A program made the position numbers and the translations under genes. The notes below the pieces were generated by a model. It searched no databases. It saw nothing but the letters and a program-made list of their open reading frames with translations, and was not told the DNA's origin. A stretch of DNA of 64,000 nucleotides from Ruminococcus flavefaciens (GTDB taxonomy: Bacteria > Bacillota > Clostridia > Oscillospirales > Ruminococcaceae): positions 47,615 to 111,614 of the forward strand of contig JAMPIL010000003.1 in the NCBI GenBank assembly GCA_023662725.1, read 5' to 3'. Positions within the stretch are counted from its first letter, which is position 1, and every line of letters begins with the position of its first letter. This document shows, piece after piece, positions 37,013 through 46,553 of the stretch.

Positions 37013-38206
37013 ATGATTATAACTAAAATAGTATTCCTTTTGATGATAATAATATGTATAATGTTTTATATCCTATATTTGTGGGATTTTGCACTTGTTC
37101 TTCTTGTTGTTATAACCGCTCTTCCTATCGTAATGTTTATTGCGGCATTGATACTTAAACATAATGTCAAAGCGGATATCGTCATTAAGGATCAGACTGT
37201 TCCCAAAAAGCATCCCTTTCCGGTTCAGCTTTGCGTGACAAACAAAAGCTTTATCCCGATCGGAAAAGCGGAGGCACGCATTGATTACTACAATATTTTC
37301 AGCAATCAGATAACTACATTTTATCTTGATATGCCGATTCAGGCAAGAAACACTCAGAAAATAACGTTTCAGCTAAGTTCAAAATTCTGCGGAATAGTAA
37401 ATATCAGAACGGAATACATAAATATTTATGACCCAATGAGATTGTTCCGCTTCAAAACAGCTAAAAAAATCAGCGCTAACGTTTCGGTCATGCCGGAAAT
37501 GCATGAAATCTGCGGAACCGTGAATCTTTCCGACAAAATAAATGAGGAAAGCAATGCCTTTTCCGAATTCCAATCCGGCGACGACCCATCCGAAATTTTT
37601 GACCTTCGTGAATACAATGCGGGAGATAAACTTAACCGTATTCATTGGAAGCTCAGTTCGAAACGGGACGATCTTATTGTTAAAGAATACAGCCTTCCCG
37701 TAGACGTTCCATCTATGATCTTCATTAATCTCAAATGCTATGATGACTCGGATTACACTCTTCCGGTATTTGATACACTTGTTGAAACTCTTTTTTCCGT
37801 TTCTCAATTTTTCATAGAAAATGAAAGAATACACAAAATTGTTTTCTACAGCGAAAAATCTAAGGAATTTACCGAAAGGATCATAGCTTCTCCGGAAGAT
37901 ATCGCTGAAACCGCAAAAGAACTTGTCTGTTCTTTTAACGATGATCTCGTCTGTCCTGAGACTGATGTTTATTTTGCCGATAACAGCGGTTTTTCCCTTT
38001 CATCATTTACGTACATTACTTCTTCCGAAAACGATCCTGCATTTTCTTATATTGATGAGAAAATTGATGCCGATATAAAAAATGCTGCTGTTATCGTGAA
38101 ATCTTCCGCCGATGCTTCAAAAATTTCTGACGGAGGTCTTGGAATAAACATCGTTCCTGTTATAATAGGAAGAATATCTTCATCAATAAAGGATATTGAA
38201 TTGTAA
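37013..38206 (+). CDS. DUF58 membrane protein
   Basis: A 397 aa protein with two N-terminal membrane segments (about residues 2-20 and 22-45) and the DUF58 core: EFQSGDDPSEIFDLREYNAGD (in part) and NRIHWKLSSKRDDLIVKEY. DUF58 proteins have a von Willebrand A-like fold and pair with MoxR ATPases. The start is the ATG at 37013, with GGAAGG 7 nt upstream; an in-frame ATG at 36989 inside moxR is rejected. The stop overlaps the next start in TAATG, so the genes are coupled. Confidence 0.88.
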   Translation: MIITKIVFLLMIIICIMFYILYLWDFALVLLVVITALPIVMFIAALILKHNVKADIVIKDQTVPKKHPFPVQLCVTNKSFIPIGKAEARIDYYNIFSNQITTFYLDMPIQARNTQKITFQLSSKFCGIVNIRTEYINIYDPMRLFRFKTAKKISANVSVMPEMHEICGTVNLSDKINEESNAFSEFQSGDDPSEIFDLREYNAGDKLNRIHWKLSSKRDDLIVKEYSLPVDVPSMIFINLKCYDDSDYTLPVFDTLVETLFSVSQFFIENERIHKIVFYSEKSKEFTERIIASPEDIAETAKELVCSFNDDLVCPETDVYFADNSGFSLSSFTYITSSENDPAFSYIDEKIDADIKNAAVIVKSSADASKISDGGLGINIVPVIIGRISSSIKDIEL

Positions 38207-40899
38207 TGAAAAAACATACTATTCAAAATAGCAACGGCATCATAATACATGACAGTATTGTGATGTATGTTAAGAAAAAACGTCCTGATTTACGAAAATT
38301 TGAAGCTGTTGTAATCGCAGTGATCGGCTTTGTATCTGTTATAATGTCGTTTCTCGGAATGTTCAGCTTCAATTACAACGTTCCGAAAGTTATTGGATCA
38401 GCTGTATTTTTTTCAGTTATTTACATTGTTCTTACACTTTTTAACCGAAAACTTTTGTGGGCTATCGCAGCTTCACTTGTAGCATTCGCAGCTCTTGCAT
38501 TCAAAATGATTGACAGAATAACTGACGGCTTTAAATTTGTTTATAACGTTATCTACAAAGAATCATTCCACAGCGATATAAATTTTTACAAATATATCAA
38601 GCCGTCTGTTGAAGAAGACGCAACAACAACTCTATTTATTTTCGGAATATGGCTTATCGCCTTTATTATTTATTTTTTCACTGTTTATCACCCAAATCTA
38701 ATTCTACCGTTGTTAGTTACCTTTCCGGTTATCGAAATAGGACTCTATAACGGAATCAAAATCCCGGTTTTCTGGGGAATGCTGACTGTTTCATACTGGC
38801 TTGCCATGTTCGCCATAACTTCAATAGATGTAGGAGAATATACCGGTGGTTCAGGCGGTTTTGTAAGAAGAGATAACACTTTCTTCCCTAAACGTCAAAT
38901 GAAGTTTAAAGTAACCGAAAAGTGCGGATTCTTCATTATATCAGTAATTCTTATAATATCTGTCGTTACTCTTATCATTATGAAGCTTACGGGATATGAA
39001 AGAAGTGACGCTATCAATAAAAAAAGAATTGAAATAAGCAACGCTTTTGAAGATTTTTCTGTAAACAATATTGAAGATAGCCTTGAAAAGCTTGCAAACG
39101 CATTCGGTCTCTCTTATAAAAGCAATAAAAATAAGCTCGGCTCACATGATCATGTTTCATATAAAAATTCTACCGATCTTATCGTTACGATCGACAAAAA
39201 ATATGATGGCGCAGTTTATCTTAAAGATGCCGTTAAGAGTATTTATGATGACAACGAATGGCTTGAATTAGACGATAAGGCTTATTCAGGAAGTCTGTTC
39301 AGTGATTTTAAGGAATATGGAATTTTTCCACAGGATTTTCCATGCCTGTTTACAAAATTAATAAATCCCGGTACAGCTGAACTTTCTATCGATATAACTT
39401 CAAAAGTTAATAAAGACCGCATTTTCTCTCCTTACGGAATAGACAACTACGGCGGACTTTCATACAACCGTGATATGATAGTTTCTTCTATCAATAACTC
39501 GGCAAGAAATTTTTCATATCAATTTGTTCCTATCGAACCGAATTATATCGCTTCAAATATGAATCGAAGCATGACAACTCTTCATTCAACATCCGATCTT
39601 TTTGACGATGAATGGCGTGAAAAAATTATCTCTTACTGCAATGAAAACGACCTTATGGATGATGGAGATCTATTTAAGATATACACATATATACAACCGT
39701 CTGATTCTTTGGAATACGGTCATGGACAGTTTATAATGTCGGCGCTTCTGGAAAATACTTACAGAGATTTCGTCTATGAAAATTATCTTCAATTTCCCGA
39801 TAATCATAACAAGGATATGGAAGAGGTATATGCCGAATATTCAGATATACTCAATAAAGCGGAATTCGCCGAAACTGCATCGGATAAATTGGCAATTCTT
39901 AATGAAATAAGAGAAAAAATGGGGGCGGATACCAGCTACACGCTCTCCCCCGGAAAAACTCCTTCAAATCGTGACTTTGTAAATTACTTCCTTATTGAGA
40001 ATAAAAAAGGATATTGTATTCACTATGCAACATCAGGAGTTATTCTTGCCCGAATGGCAGGTATCCCGGCAAGATATGCGACCGGATATGTGATAGTTGC
40101 TGATGATTTCAATGATTCTTCCCTTAACAGCAACGGTTCTTACACCATTAATGTTACAGACAACAGAAGCCATGCATGGACAGAAGTTTATCTTGACGGC
40201 TTCGGCTGGGTTCCGTTTGAATTTACCGCCGGATATTCAAGCAGTTCGATCAACCATGATACACCTGAAGAAACCACTGCTGATACAACATCAACTCCAA
40301 ATACGAATGCAACAACTTCAGCAGTAACCACTTCAACAGCTCCGGCTTCACAGCTCACTACTACAAATATAATAACATCAACTTCTTCTACTTCTTCCAT
40401 TATTGTTTCAGAAAGCAAAGAAATTGTTTCCCCTCATGAATCATCGGATTCGGGATTTCATATTCCTTTAGCTGTTAAGATAATTCTTATATCAATATTA
40501 TCGATCATTCTTATAGCAGGAATCATACTCCTGCGACGTATGATTATCCTTCGTATAAGAATGAATAGATTTACAAAAGGAAAAGCTTCTGAAAGAGTCG
40601 GTTATATGTATGCCTATGCGGAAAAACTTCTATTAACGTTCAGACTGAATAATGATGATAATAATTATACAGCATTCGCTGAAACTGTAGAGGATGCGCT
40701 CGGCGGAGAATTGTTCGAGGAAAACAGTTTCAAAAACTTTATGAATATCGCTCTCAGAACAAACTTCAGCGGAAATGCTCCGAATAAAGACGAACTGAAA
40801 TTCTGCGAAGACCTTGTTAATCAAATTTCTGAGGGCATATATGCAAAGTCGAGTCTTATCCGTAAGATATGGCTTAAAATCGGAAATGTTCTTATATAG
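38206..40899 (+). CDS. Membrane-bound transglutaminase-like protein (TgpA-like)
   Basis: An 897 aa protein. Several N-terminal membrane segments (about residues 30-265) precede a large external domain with a transglutaminase/protease-like core: GYCIHYATSG (Cys604), RSHAWTEVYL (His656) and GWVPFEFT (Glu672 where some relatives have Asp). A Thr/Ser-rich linker (about 690-745) leads to a further membrane segment and a cytoplasmic tail. Members of the MoxR-DUF58-TgpA clusters are thought to process or cross-link surface proteins; the substrate is unknown. It overlaps the DUF58 stop by 1 bp. Confidence 0.88.
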   Translation: MKKHTIQNSNGIIIHDSIVMYVKKKRPDLRKFEAVVIAVIGFVSVIMSFLGMFSFNYNVPKVIGSAVFFSVIYIVLTLFNRKLLWAIAASLVAFAALAFKMIDRITDGFKFVYNVIYKESFHSDINFYKYIKPSVEEDATTTLFIFGIWLIAFIIYFFTVYHPNLILPLLVTFPVIEIGLYNGIKIPVFWGMLTVSYWLAMFAITSIDVGEYTGGSGGFVRRDNTFFPKRQMKFKVTEKCGFFIISVILIISVVTLIIMKLTGYERSDAINKKRIEISNAFEDFSVNNIEDSLEKLANAFGLSYKSNKNKLGSHDHVSYKNSTDLIVTIDKKYDGAVYLKDAVKSIYDDNEWLELDDKAYSGSLFSDFKEYGIFPQDFPCLFTKLINPGTAELSIDITSKVNKDRIFSPYGIDNYGGLSYNRDMIVSSINNSARNFSYQFVPIEPNYIASNMNRSMTTLHSTSDLFDDEWREKIISYCNENDLMDDGDLFKIYTYIQPSDSLEYGHGQFIMSALLENTYRDFVYENYLQFPDNHNKDMEEVYAEYSDILNKAEFAETASDKLAILNEIREKMGADTSYTLSPGKTPSNRDFVNYFLIENKKGYCIHYATSGVILARMAGIPARYATGYVIVADDFNDSSLNSNGSYTINVTDNRSHAWTEVYLDGFGWVPFEFTAGYSSSSINHDTPEETTADTTSTPNTNATTSAVTTSTAPASQLTTTNIITSTSSTSSIIVSESKEIVSPHESSDSGFHIPLAVKIILISILSIILIAGIILLRRMIILRIRMNRFTKGKASERVGYMYAYAEKLLLTFRLNNDDNNYTAFAETVEDALGGELFEENSFKNFMNIALRTNFSGNAPNKDELKFCEDLVNQISEGIYAKSSLIRKIWLKIGNVLI

Positions 40900-40909
40900 G
40901 AGGTAAAAA

Positions 40910-41470
40910 ATGAAAGTTAGTAAATCCGGATTTATTTCAAAAGGAATATTGTTGGCTGCCGCCGGTATAATCATTGCGTTTATTCCGCAGATAATCAATA
41001 TGGCATTCTACATTATAGGCGGAATAGTTATCGCCGCCTGTATAATTACGTTTATATCCTCGCTGTTTTCCGGAGAACCGGGAGTAATGCTTCCAAGCAG
41101 CATCGGAGGTATTCTCTTGGGAATCGTTATAATTTTTCTTCCGAAAATTATTTCTTTTGGCATAGCAATAATCGGCGGAATCATTTTTTCTATCATGGGA
41201 ATAACAAAGCTTATCACAGCCTTTAATTACAATAAGCCCAAAAACACAAGAATATTTAATGGAATATGCGGTGTTCTTCTTATGATAACTGCGATAATAC
41301 TGTTTGTTAATCCATTCGGAGCAGCAAGCGCAGCACGTTTTATTATCGGAATCGTTATAATTCTGTATAGTTTATTTTATTTCTATGCCGCATATGTTGC
41401 CTCTGAAAGAGATAAAAACGTATCTCCGGATATTATCGACGTTACAAATTTTACAATTGACGACAAATAA
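40910..41470 (+). CDS. DUF308 membrane protein
   Basis: A 186 aa, very hydrophobic protein with about six membrane segments arranged as repeated helix pairs (GIIIAFIPQ, GGIVIAACI, GIVIIFLPKI, GGIIFSIMGI), typical of DUF308/HdeD-like proteins. The function is unknown. AGGAGG lies 7 nt before the ATG. It is the last gene of the moxR operon, directly followed by a terminator. Confidence 0.8.
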   Translation: MKVSKSGFISKGILLAAAGIIIAFIPQIINMAFYIIGGIVIAACIITFISSLFSGEPGVMLPSSIGGILLGIVIIFLPKIISFGIAIIGGIIFSIMGITKLITAFNYNKPKNTRIFNGICGVLLMITAIILFVNPFGAASAARFIIGIVIILYSLFYFYAAYVASERDKNVSPDIIDVTNFTIDDK

Positions 41471-41478
41471 AAAAATCA

Positions 41479-41511
41479 AGCTGCTGTACTTTTAGTACAG
41501 CAGCTCTTTTT
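41479..41511 (+). terminator. Terminator of the moxR operon
   Basis: A perfect 12 bp stem AGCTGCTGTACT/AGTACAGCAGCT with a 3 nt loop, then CTTTTTAT. The A-rich flank also allows some function on the minus strand for the convergent peptidase gene. Confidence 0.9.
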
Positions 41512-41534
41512 ATGGTTTATTTCAGAACTTCCTC

Positions 41535-42938
41535 TCAATCCTCAACAAACGCCATAAAAGCCTTATATGCCATATATGTGTCTATCTTTGAAACAATTTC
41601 GTAAGGAGCGTGCATCGAAAGTACAGGAACTCCAAGATCGATTGTGTCAACATTGAGATTAGCTATATATGCAGCAACTGTTCCGCCGCCGCCCTCGTCA
41701 ACTTTTCCAAGCTCTCCGGTCTGCCAGATAACATTCTTTTCGTCCATAAGGCGTCTGATTCTTCCTGTAAATTCTGCGGAGGCATCTGAAGTTCCAGACT
41801 TTCCTCTTGCTCCGGTATATTTTGTCACAACAACTCCCCTGTTGATATATGCGCAGTTATTTCGTTCGTTTACTTCCGGGAAAGTCGGATCAAACGCTGC
41901 ATTTACGTCGGCAGAAAGGCATTCCGAAGCAGAGAGAACTGTTCTTCCGTCAGAACCGAGAGCTTCTGCAATATCAGCGATAAAATATTCCAGATAAGCT
42001 GAGCAAAGACCTGTATTTCCGTCGCTTCCTGTTTCTTCCTTATCTGTAAGGACTGTTACGACCGTATGAACCGGATTTTTGCAGTCAACAGTTGCCCTGA
42101 GAGCCGTATATGCGCAAACCTTATCATCGTGACCGTAAGCTCCGATCATGCTTCTGTCAAAGCCGATATCTCTCGCCTTGAGCGCTGGAACTGCTTCAAG
42201 CTCTGACGAAATGAAATCAGCCTCTGTGATTCCGTATTTTTCAAAAAGAATGTTCATGATATTAAGCTTAACTGCGCCGCTTTCCTCGTCATCCTTGAAA
42301 GGTCGTGACCCGATAAGAATATTAAGCTGTTCACCGGTAATACCCTTAGCAAGAGTTTTCGACATCTGTGTGTTAGCAAGGTGGGGAAGAAGATCCGTTA
42401 CACAGAAAACCGGATCGCTTTCATCCTCGCCGATAGATACGTTGACTGATGTTCCGTCCGCCTTGCATACAACGCCATGAAGTGCAAGAGGGATCGTAGT
42501 CCACTGATACTTCTTGATTCCGCCGTAGTAATGAGTTTTAAAAAGCGCAAGCTCGGTATCCTCATAAAGCGGATTCTGCTTTAAATCAAGTCTTGGCGAA
42601 TCGATGTGGGCCGCACAAAGTCTTACTCCCTCGTCGATAGGCACTGTACCGATAACTGCCATAAGAACAGCTTTTCCACGGTTATTGCGGTAAATTTTAT
42701 CACCTGCATTAAGCTTCATTCCCTTTTTGTATTCAACATAGCCATTCTGTTTTAAAAGCTCTATCGAATAAACAACAGCTTCACGTTCAATTTTTGCCTT
42801 ATCCATAAAATCTTTATAATCCTCGCAGAAGTTGTCGCACTCAGTAAGTTCCTCCTCAGACATATTGTACACTGCATTTTTACGGTTAAAAAGAAGCTTA
42901 TCCTTTAATTCTTTCACCAACTCGTTATTTCTCTCCAT
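41535..42938 (-). CDS. M18-family aminopeptidase
   Basis: A 467 aa zinc metallopeptidase of family M18 (aspartyl aminopeptidase type), which removes acidic N-terminal residues from peptides in the cytoplasm. Metal-site segments are seen: CAAHIDSPRLD (His and Asp), GHDDKVCAYTALRA, DKEETGSDGNTG and the terminal SMHAPYE. The length is typical for the bacterial family. The start directly follows the coaE stop, with AGGGAG upstream, so it is the last gene of the operon from the DUF951 gene. Confidence 0.93.
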   Translation of the reverse strand: MERNNELVKELKDKLLFNRKNAVYNMSEEELTECDNFCEDYKDFMDKAKIEREAVVYSIELLKQNGYVEYKKGMKLNAGDKIYRNNRGKAVLMAVIGTVPIDEGVRLCAAHIDSPRLDLKQNPLYEDTELALFKTHYYGGIKKYQWTTIPLALHGVVCKADGTSVNVSIGEDESDPVFCVTDLLPHLANTQMSKTLAKGITGEQLNILIGSRPFKDDEESGAVKLNIMNILFEKYGITEADFISSELEAVPALKARDIGFDRSMIGAYGHDDKVCAYTALRATVDCKNPVHTVVTVLTDKEETGSDGNTGLCSAYLEYFIADIAEALGSDGRTVLSASECLSADVNAAFDPTFPEVNERNNCAYINRGVVVTKYTGARGKSGTSDASAEFTGRIRRLMDEKNVIWQTGELGKVDEGGGGTVAAYIANLNVDTIDLGVPVLSMHAPYEIVSKIDTYMAYKAFMAFVED

Positions 42939-43619
42939 TTAAATATACTCCCTTCTTAAAATAGTGTTATTAACACCTGTGCTGTCAGAATTTTCACGAT
43001 TTAAATAAAAATCTTTTATCTTATCGGAAACCTCTTTAGAAATCTCATTAACGGTATCTATATGACCGTTATTATGGATTATGTAATCTGAATGCGATGT
43101 AAAAAACTCCTCCTCCAGCTGAGAATTCATACGCTTTCTTGCCTGTTCCCGAGTTAAGTCATCACGGGAAATAATACGCTTTTCACGAATGTCTGCATCT
43201 GCAAGAACGGAAATAATTATCTCGCAAAAATCATCAGCACGGCTTTCAAAAAGCGTCGGCGCATCAAGAAGAATAAATTTTTCGCCGCATTTTTCATATT
43301 CCCTTATTCTTTTCAGAATAGCTCCGGTGATATATGGATATATGATAGAATTAAGAGTTTCAAGCTTTGCTTTATCTGAAAAAACGATTGCTGCAAGAGC
43401 CTTTCTGTTAAGCGTTTTATCGGGATTGATTATCTCGTTTCCAAAAAAATCTTCTATTTCCTCAAGACATCTGCTCCCCTTTTCAACAACTTCTCTGGCA
43501 ACCATATCAGCATTGATAACCGAATATCCGTTGGCAGCAAAAACCTTTGAAACCGTACTCTTTCCGGCGCCGGTCTGTCCTGTTAGTCCCACAACCATAA
43601 CTCCGCTTAAATTGTTCAT
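42939..43619 (-). CDS. coaE: Dephospho-CoA kinase
   Basis: A 226 aa kinase for the last step of coenzyme A synthesis (phosphorylation of dephospho-CoA). Walker A GQTGAGKST is at residues 14-22; INADMVAREV and LLDAPTLFES are the substrate and lid segments. The C-terminal extension of about 25 residues past the usual end is unremarkable. The ATG overlaps the tsaC stop by 4 bp (ATGA), with GAGGTG 8 nt upstream. Confidence 0.94.
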   Translation of the reverse strand: MNNLSGVMVVGLTGQTGAGKSTVSKVFAANGYSVINADMVAREVVEKGSRCLEEIEDFFGNEIINPDKTLNRKALAAIVFSDKAKLETLNSIIYPYITGAILKRIREYEKCGEKFILLDAPTLFESRADDFCEIIISVLADADIREKRIISRDDLTREQARKRMNSQLEEEFFTSHSDYIIHNNGHIDTVNEISKEVSDKIKDFYLNRENSDSTGVNNTILRREYI

Positions 43620-44629
43620 ATCCTTATCACCTCAAATCCCGCCGCCCTTATAAGACGGTTATATACTGCAAGGCCTACGCCTTCAAGCGAAGGCGCCCGC
43701 ACATAAACTTTTTTTGCTCCTATATCATCAAGTTCACGCAGCCTCTGAAATATCCAATGAGCCTGCTGAACGCTGTTCTTACCGTATGTAAGAAATTTAT
43801 ACGGGAAATTTTTTTCATCACCGTCAAAAATAAGACAATAAGTATCTTCGGAAATATTTCCGCCGACATAACGTATAAAATCATCAATAGAACTCTCTAC
43901 CATTATTATATCCGCTTTCGGCGAATAATGCTTATATTTCATTCCCGGAGAAGCTGCTTTCTGTCCGGCTTCCAACTCATGAAGTATCGCATGGTCAATT
44001 ATAACGTCATTGCAGACTTCAAGCAGCATCTCTCTTGTTATATATCCCGGACGCAGAATTCTTACTGCCTTTTCATTTTCTATAGCGATAACCGTTGACT
44101 CAACTCCGAATTCAGACTGTCCTCCGTCTACGACAGCAGCGATTTTTCCGCTCATATCACGCATAACGTGTTCAGCGGAAGTCGGACTCGGATAGCCGGA
44201 CGTATTTGCCGACGGAGCTGCTATCGGACATCCGGAAAGCTCAATTATACGCTTCATTACAGGATGCGAAGGCACTCTTATTCCAACAGTATCAAGTCCG
44301 CCGGACGTTACCATAGGAATTTTTTCGTTTTTCGGAAGAACTATTGTAAGCGGTCCCGGACAAAATCTATCTGCAAGACGATATGCAAGCTCCGGTATAT
44401 TTTTTGTATACTCTCTTGCGGAAGAAAAATCAGCAAGATGAACTATAAGCGGATTGTCTGCCGGTCTGCCCTTGGCTTTAAATATACGTTTTACGGCTTC
44501 TTCATTTGATGCATCCGCTCCGAGACCGTATACGGTTTCAGTAGGAATCCCGACGATCTCTCCTTTTTTAATAAAATCCGCCGCCTTTTCCAGCTGAAAC
44601 TGACTATCGTTTAACAAAATCGTTTCCAT
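43616..44629 (-). CDS. tsaC: Threonylcarbamoyl-AMP synthase (Sua5/YwlC type)
   Basis: A 337 aa Sua5-type enzyme that makes threonylcarbamoyl-adenylate from Thr, bicarbonate and ATP for the t6A37 modification of tRNA. The YrdC domain has KGEIVGIPTETVYGLGADA (residues 22-40) and KAKGRPADNPLIVH. The C-terminal Sua5 domain (SPGMKYKHYSPKA onward) makes it the long form. It overlaps coaE by 4 bp and follows prfA by 5 bp, so all three genes are cotranscribed. Confidence 0.95.
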   Translation of the reverse strand: METILLNDSQFQLEKAADFIKKGEIVGIPTETVYGLGADASNEEAVKRIFKAKGRPADNPLIVHLADFSSAREYTKNIPELAYRLADRFCPGPLTIVLPKNEKIPMVTSGGLDTVGIRVPSHPVMKRIIELSGCPIAAPSANTSGYPSPTSAEHVMRDMSGKIAAVVDGGQSEFGVESTVIAIENEKAVRILRPGYITREMLLEVCNDVIIDHAILHELEAGQKAASPGMKYKHYSPKADIIMVESSIDDFIRYVGGNISEDTYCLIFDGDEKNFPYKFLTYGKNSVQQAHWIFQRLRELDDIGAKKVYVRAPSLEGVGLAVYNRLIRAAGFEVIRI

Positions 44630-44634
44630 AATTT

Positions 44635-45708
44635 TTACGCTTCCTGATTTGCAAGCTTTGCTGCCTGATCGGCAGTTGCGAGCGCATCGAATACTTCATC
44701 AAGATTTCCGTTAAGAGCGTCCTCAAGACGATAAAGGGTAAGCCCGATTCTATGATCAGTAATACGTCCCTGTGGATAATTGTACGTTCTTATTCTTTCC
44801 GAACGATCGCCTGTTCCTACCTGCATTTTTCTTTCCGATGCAATTTTGGCGTCATGCTCTTCCTGCATAGCCTCATAAATTCTTGAGCGCAGGATCTTCA
44901 TTGCCTTGTCTTTATTTTTGTGCTGGCTTCTTTCATCCTGACATTCAACAACAACATTAGTCGGAAGATATGTGATTCTTACAGCGGACTCTGTTTTATT
45001 TATATGCTGACCGCCAGCTCCGCTTGCACGAAAATAGTCTATTTTAAGCTCAGTCGGATTTATTTCAAGTTCAACCTCATCCGCTTCGACAAGAACCGCA
45101 ACTGTTACAGTCGAAGTATGGATACGTCCCTGTGACTCAGTTTCCGGAACACGCTGAACACGATGAACTCCGCTTTCATATTTAAGACGTGAATACGCTC
45201 CGCTGCCTTCGATAGAAAAGCTTATTTCCTTAAATCCGCCAAGTTCAGTTGGGTTTGCATTAAGGATCTCCTGCTTCCAGCCTCTGGCTTCGGCATACAT
45301 TGAATACATTCTGTAAAGTGAATTTGCGAACAAAGAGGCTTCTTCTCCGCCTGCGCCGCCTCTTATCTCAATAATAACATTTTTTTCATCATTCGGATCT
45401 TTCGGCAGAAGAAGAACCTTTAATTCTTGAGTGGTATGTTCCATATCTTCTTTTGCTTCTTCAAATTCCGATTGAACCATCTCACGAAAATCCTTTTCAA
45501 GACCTCCGCCGTCAAGAAGTTCTTTAGCTTCTTCAAAAGCTTTACGAGCCTTAATATATTCACGGTATTTTTCAATGACCGGAGTCATATTTTTATATTC
45601 CTTCATAAGCTGCGAATATAGATTATTGTCGCTTATAACATCCGGATTCATAAGCTTACGGCTTATTTCTTCATATTTTTCTTCCATTACTGCAAGTTTT
45701 TCAAACAT
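44635..45708 (-). CDS. prfA: Peptide chain release factor 1
   Basis: A 357 aa class I release factor for UAA and UAG codons. The GGQ motif lies at residues 232-234 in [15 protein letters not shown]; the codon-recognition tripeptide region precedes it. The length and all domains are normal. It is in an operon with the DUF951 gene upstream and tsaC downstream. AGGAG lies 6-8 nt before the ATG. Confidence 0.97.
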   Translation of the reverse strand: MFEKLAVMEEKYEEISRKLMNPDVISDNNLYSQLMKEYKNMTPVIEKYREYIKARKAFEEAKELLDGGGLEKDFREMVQSEFEEAKEDMEHTTQELKVLLLPKDPNDEKNVIIEIRGGAGGEEASLFANSLYRMYSMYAEARGWKQEILNANPTELGGFKEISFSIEGSGAYSRLKYESGVHRVQRVPETESQGRIHTSTVTVAVLVEADEVELEINPTELKIDYFRASGAGGQHINKTESAVRITYLPTNVVVECQDERSQHKNKDKAMKILRSRIYEAMQEEHDAKIASERKMQVGTGDRSERIRTYNYPQGRITDHRIGLTLYRLEDALNGNLDEVFDALATADQAAKLANQEA

Positions 45709-45756
45709 TTTAATTCTCCTTTAAAAGTAAGTATCAGCCAAAAACTCCACAGTAAG

Positions 45757-45945
45757 CTAACCTTCTTCAACCCGTTTTATTTTACGGATACTTTTTTCAA
45801 TTTTGCTTCTTGGAACCATAAACTCTCTGGAACATTTCATACATCTTAATTTAAAATCCATTCCTGAACGTATCACATACATCTCGTTTGAACCGCACGG
45901 GTGATTTTTTTTCATAACAAGAATATCATCCGGTCTAACATCCAA
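45757..45945 (-). CDS. DUF951 small zinc-ribbon-like protein
   Basis: A 62 aa protein of the DUF951 family: RPDDILVMKKNHPCGSNE, then LRCMKCSREFMVPRSKIEK. The Cys residues (HPCGS and CMKC) suggest a small metal-binding fold. The function is not known. It lies directly upstream of prfA and has a canonical promoter. GGAGG precedes the start. Confidence 0.88.
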   Translation of the reverse strand: MDVRPDDILVMKKNHPCGSNEMYVIRSGMDFKLRCMKCSREFMVPRSKIEKSIRKIKRVEEG

Positions 45946-45990
45946 AGTTGTTTCCTCCTTTGCAAAAACTCAAAAAATCGTACACCTTTA

Positions 45991-46019
45991 ATTATACCCT
46001 AAAACGTATTTTAAATCAA
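45991..46019 (-). promoter_or_regulatory. Promoter of the DUF951-prfA operon
   Basis: TTGATT (46014-46019), 17 bp spacer, perfect TATAAT (45991-45996). Confidence 0.75.
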
Positions 46020-46115
46020 TATTTAGAGAGTATATTTTTTTGATTTTGTGTAAAAATAATAAAAACCGCCACTTAAACATATTGAACTATACTAAAAAAA
46101 TGAAAGGATGATAAA

Positions 46116-46469
46116 ATGATATCAAGAGTTTCAGCCGAGTTTGAAGCTCCGGAGCTTGCTGAGGCAGCGCTTGGACGAATAAAAGAAAGCGTCGGAAATA
46201 TTTATAAAACGGGAATAGTCTACAATAAAAAGTCAAACGAGGCATCAAGACTTCGGCATGGAATAACTTACACAGTTCTTCCTACTGCTGTTACAACTTA
46301 TAATTATATCACGGCAGTAATGGAATCTCCGGCTTCGGAAGACGTTATACCAGAACCGCAGCGCCGCAGAACAACTATGGCTTACGTTATTTGCGAGCAT
46401 ACAAGCAATAATAATGTAAGCGCAATTCTTAACGCTCTCGGAGGTCTTAATGTTCGTTCGGATTCATAA
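46116..46469 (+). CDS. Uncharacterised 117 aa protein
   Basis: I do not recognise a named family with confidence. The first 35 residues (SAEFEAPELAEAALGRIKES) look like the start of an alpha/beta domain of the kind found in small stress or ferredoxin-like proteins. The end, ICEHTSNNNVSAILNALGG, suggests a second half of the same fold. There is no signal or membrane segment. GAAAGGATG lies just before the ATG. It is followed after 84 bp by the S1-domain gene. Confidence 0.7.
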   Translation: MISRVSAEFEAPELAEAALGRIKESVGNIYKTGIVYNKKSNEASRLRHGITYTVLPTAVTTYNYITAVMESPASEDVIPEPQRRRTTMAYVICEHTSNNNVSAILNALGGLNVRSDS

Positions 46470-46553
46470 ACGTTAATTTTGATACAACGTTCTACTTCCG
46501 TTTCTTTACGCATAGAATTAACTATCCATGAACAGAATGACGGAGGTAAAAAT

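Noticed and set aside
40219-40221. Glu672 in the transglutaminase-like triad as a lost catalytic Asp
   Set aside because: As far as I recall, Firmicutes TgpA-like proteins often have Glu in this WVPxE motif, so it is not a clear defect.
40188-40418. Minus-strand Val-rich ORF
   Set aside because: It is the antisense of the Thr/Ser-rich linker in the transglutaminase-like protein.
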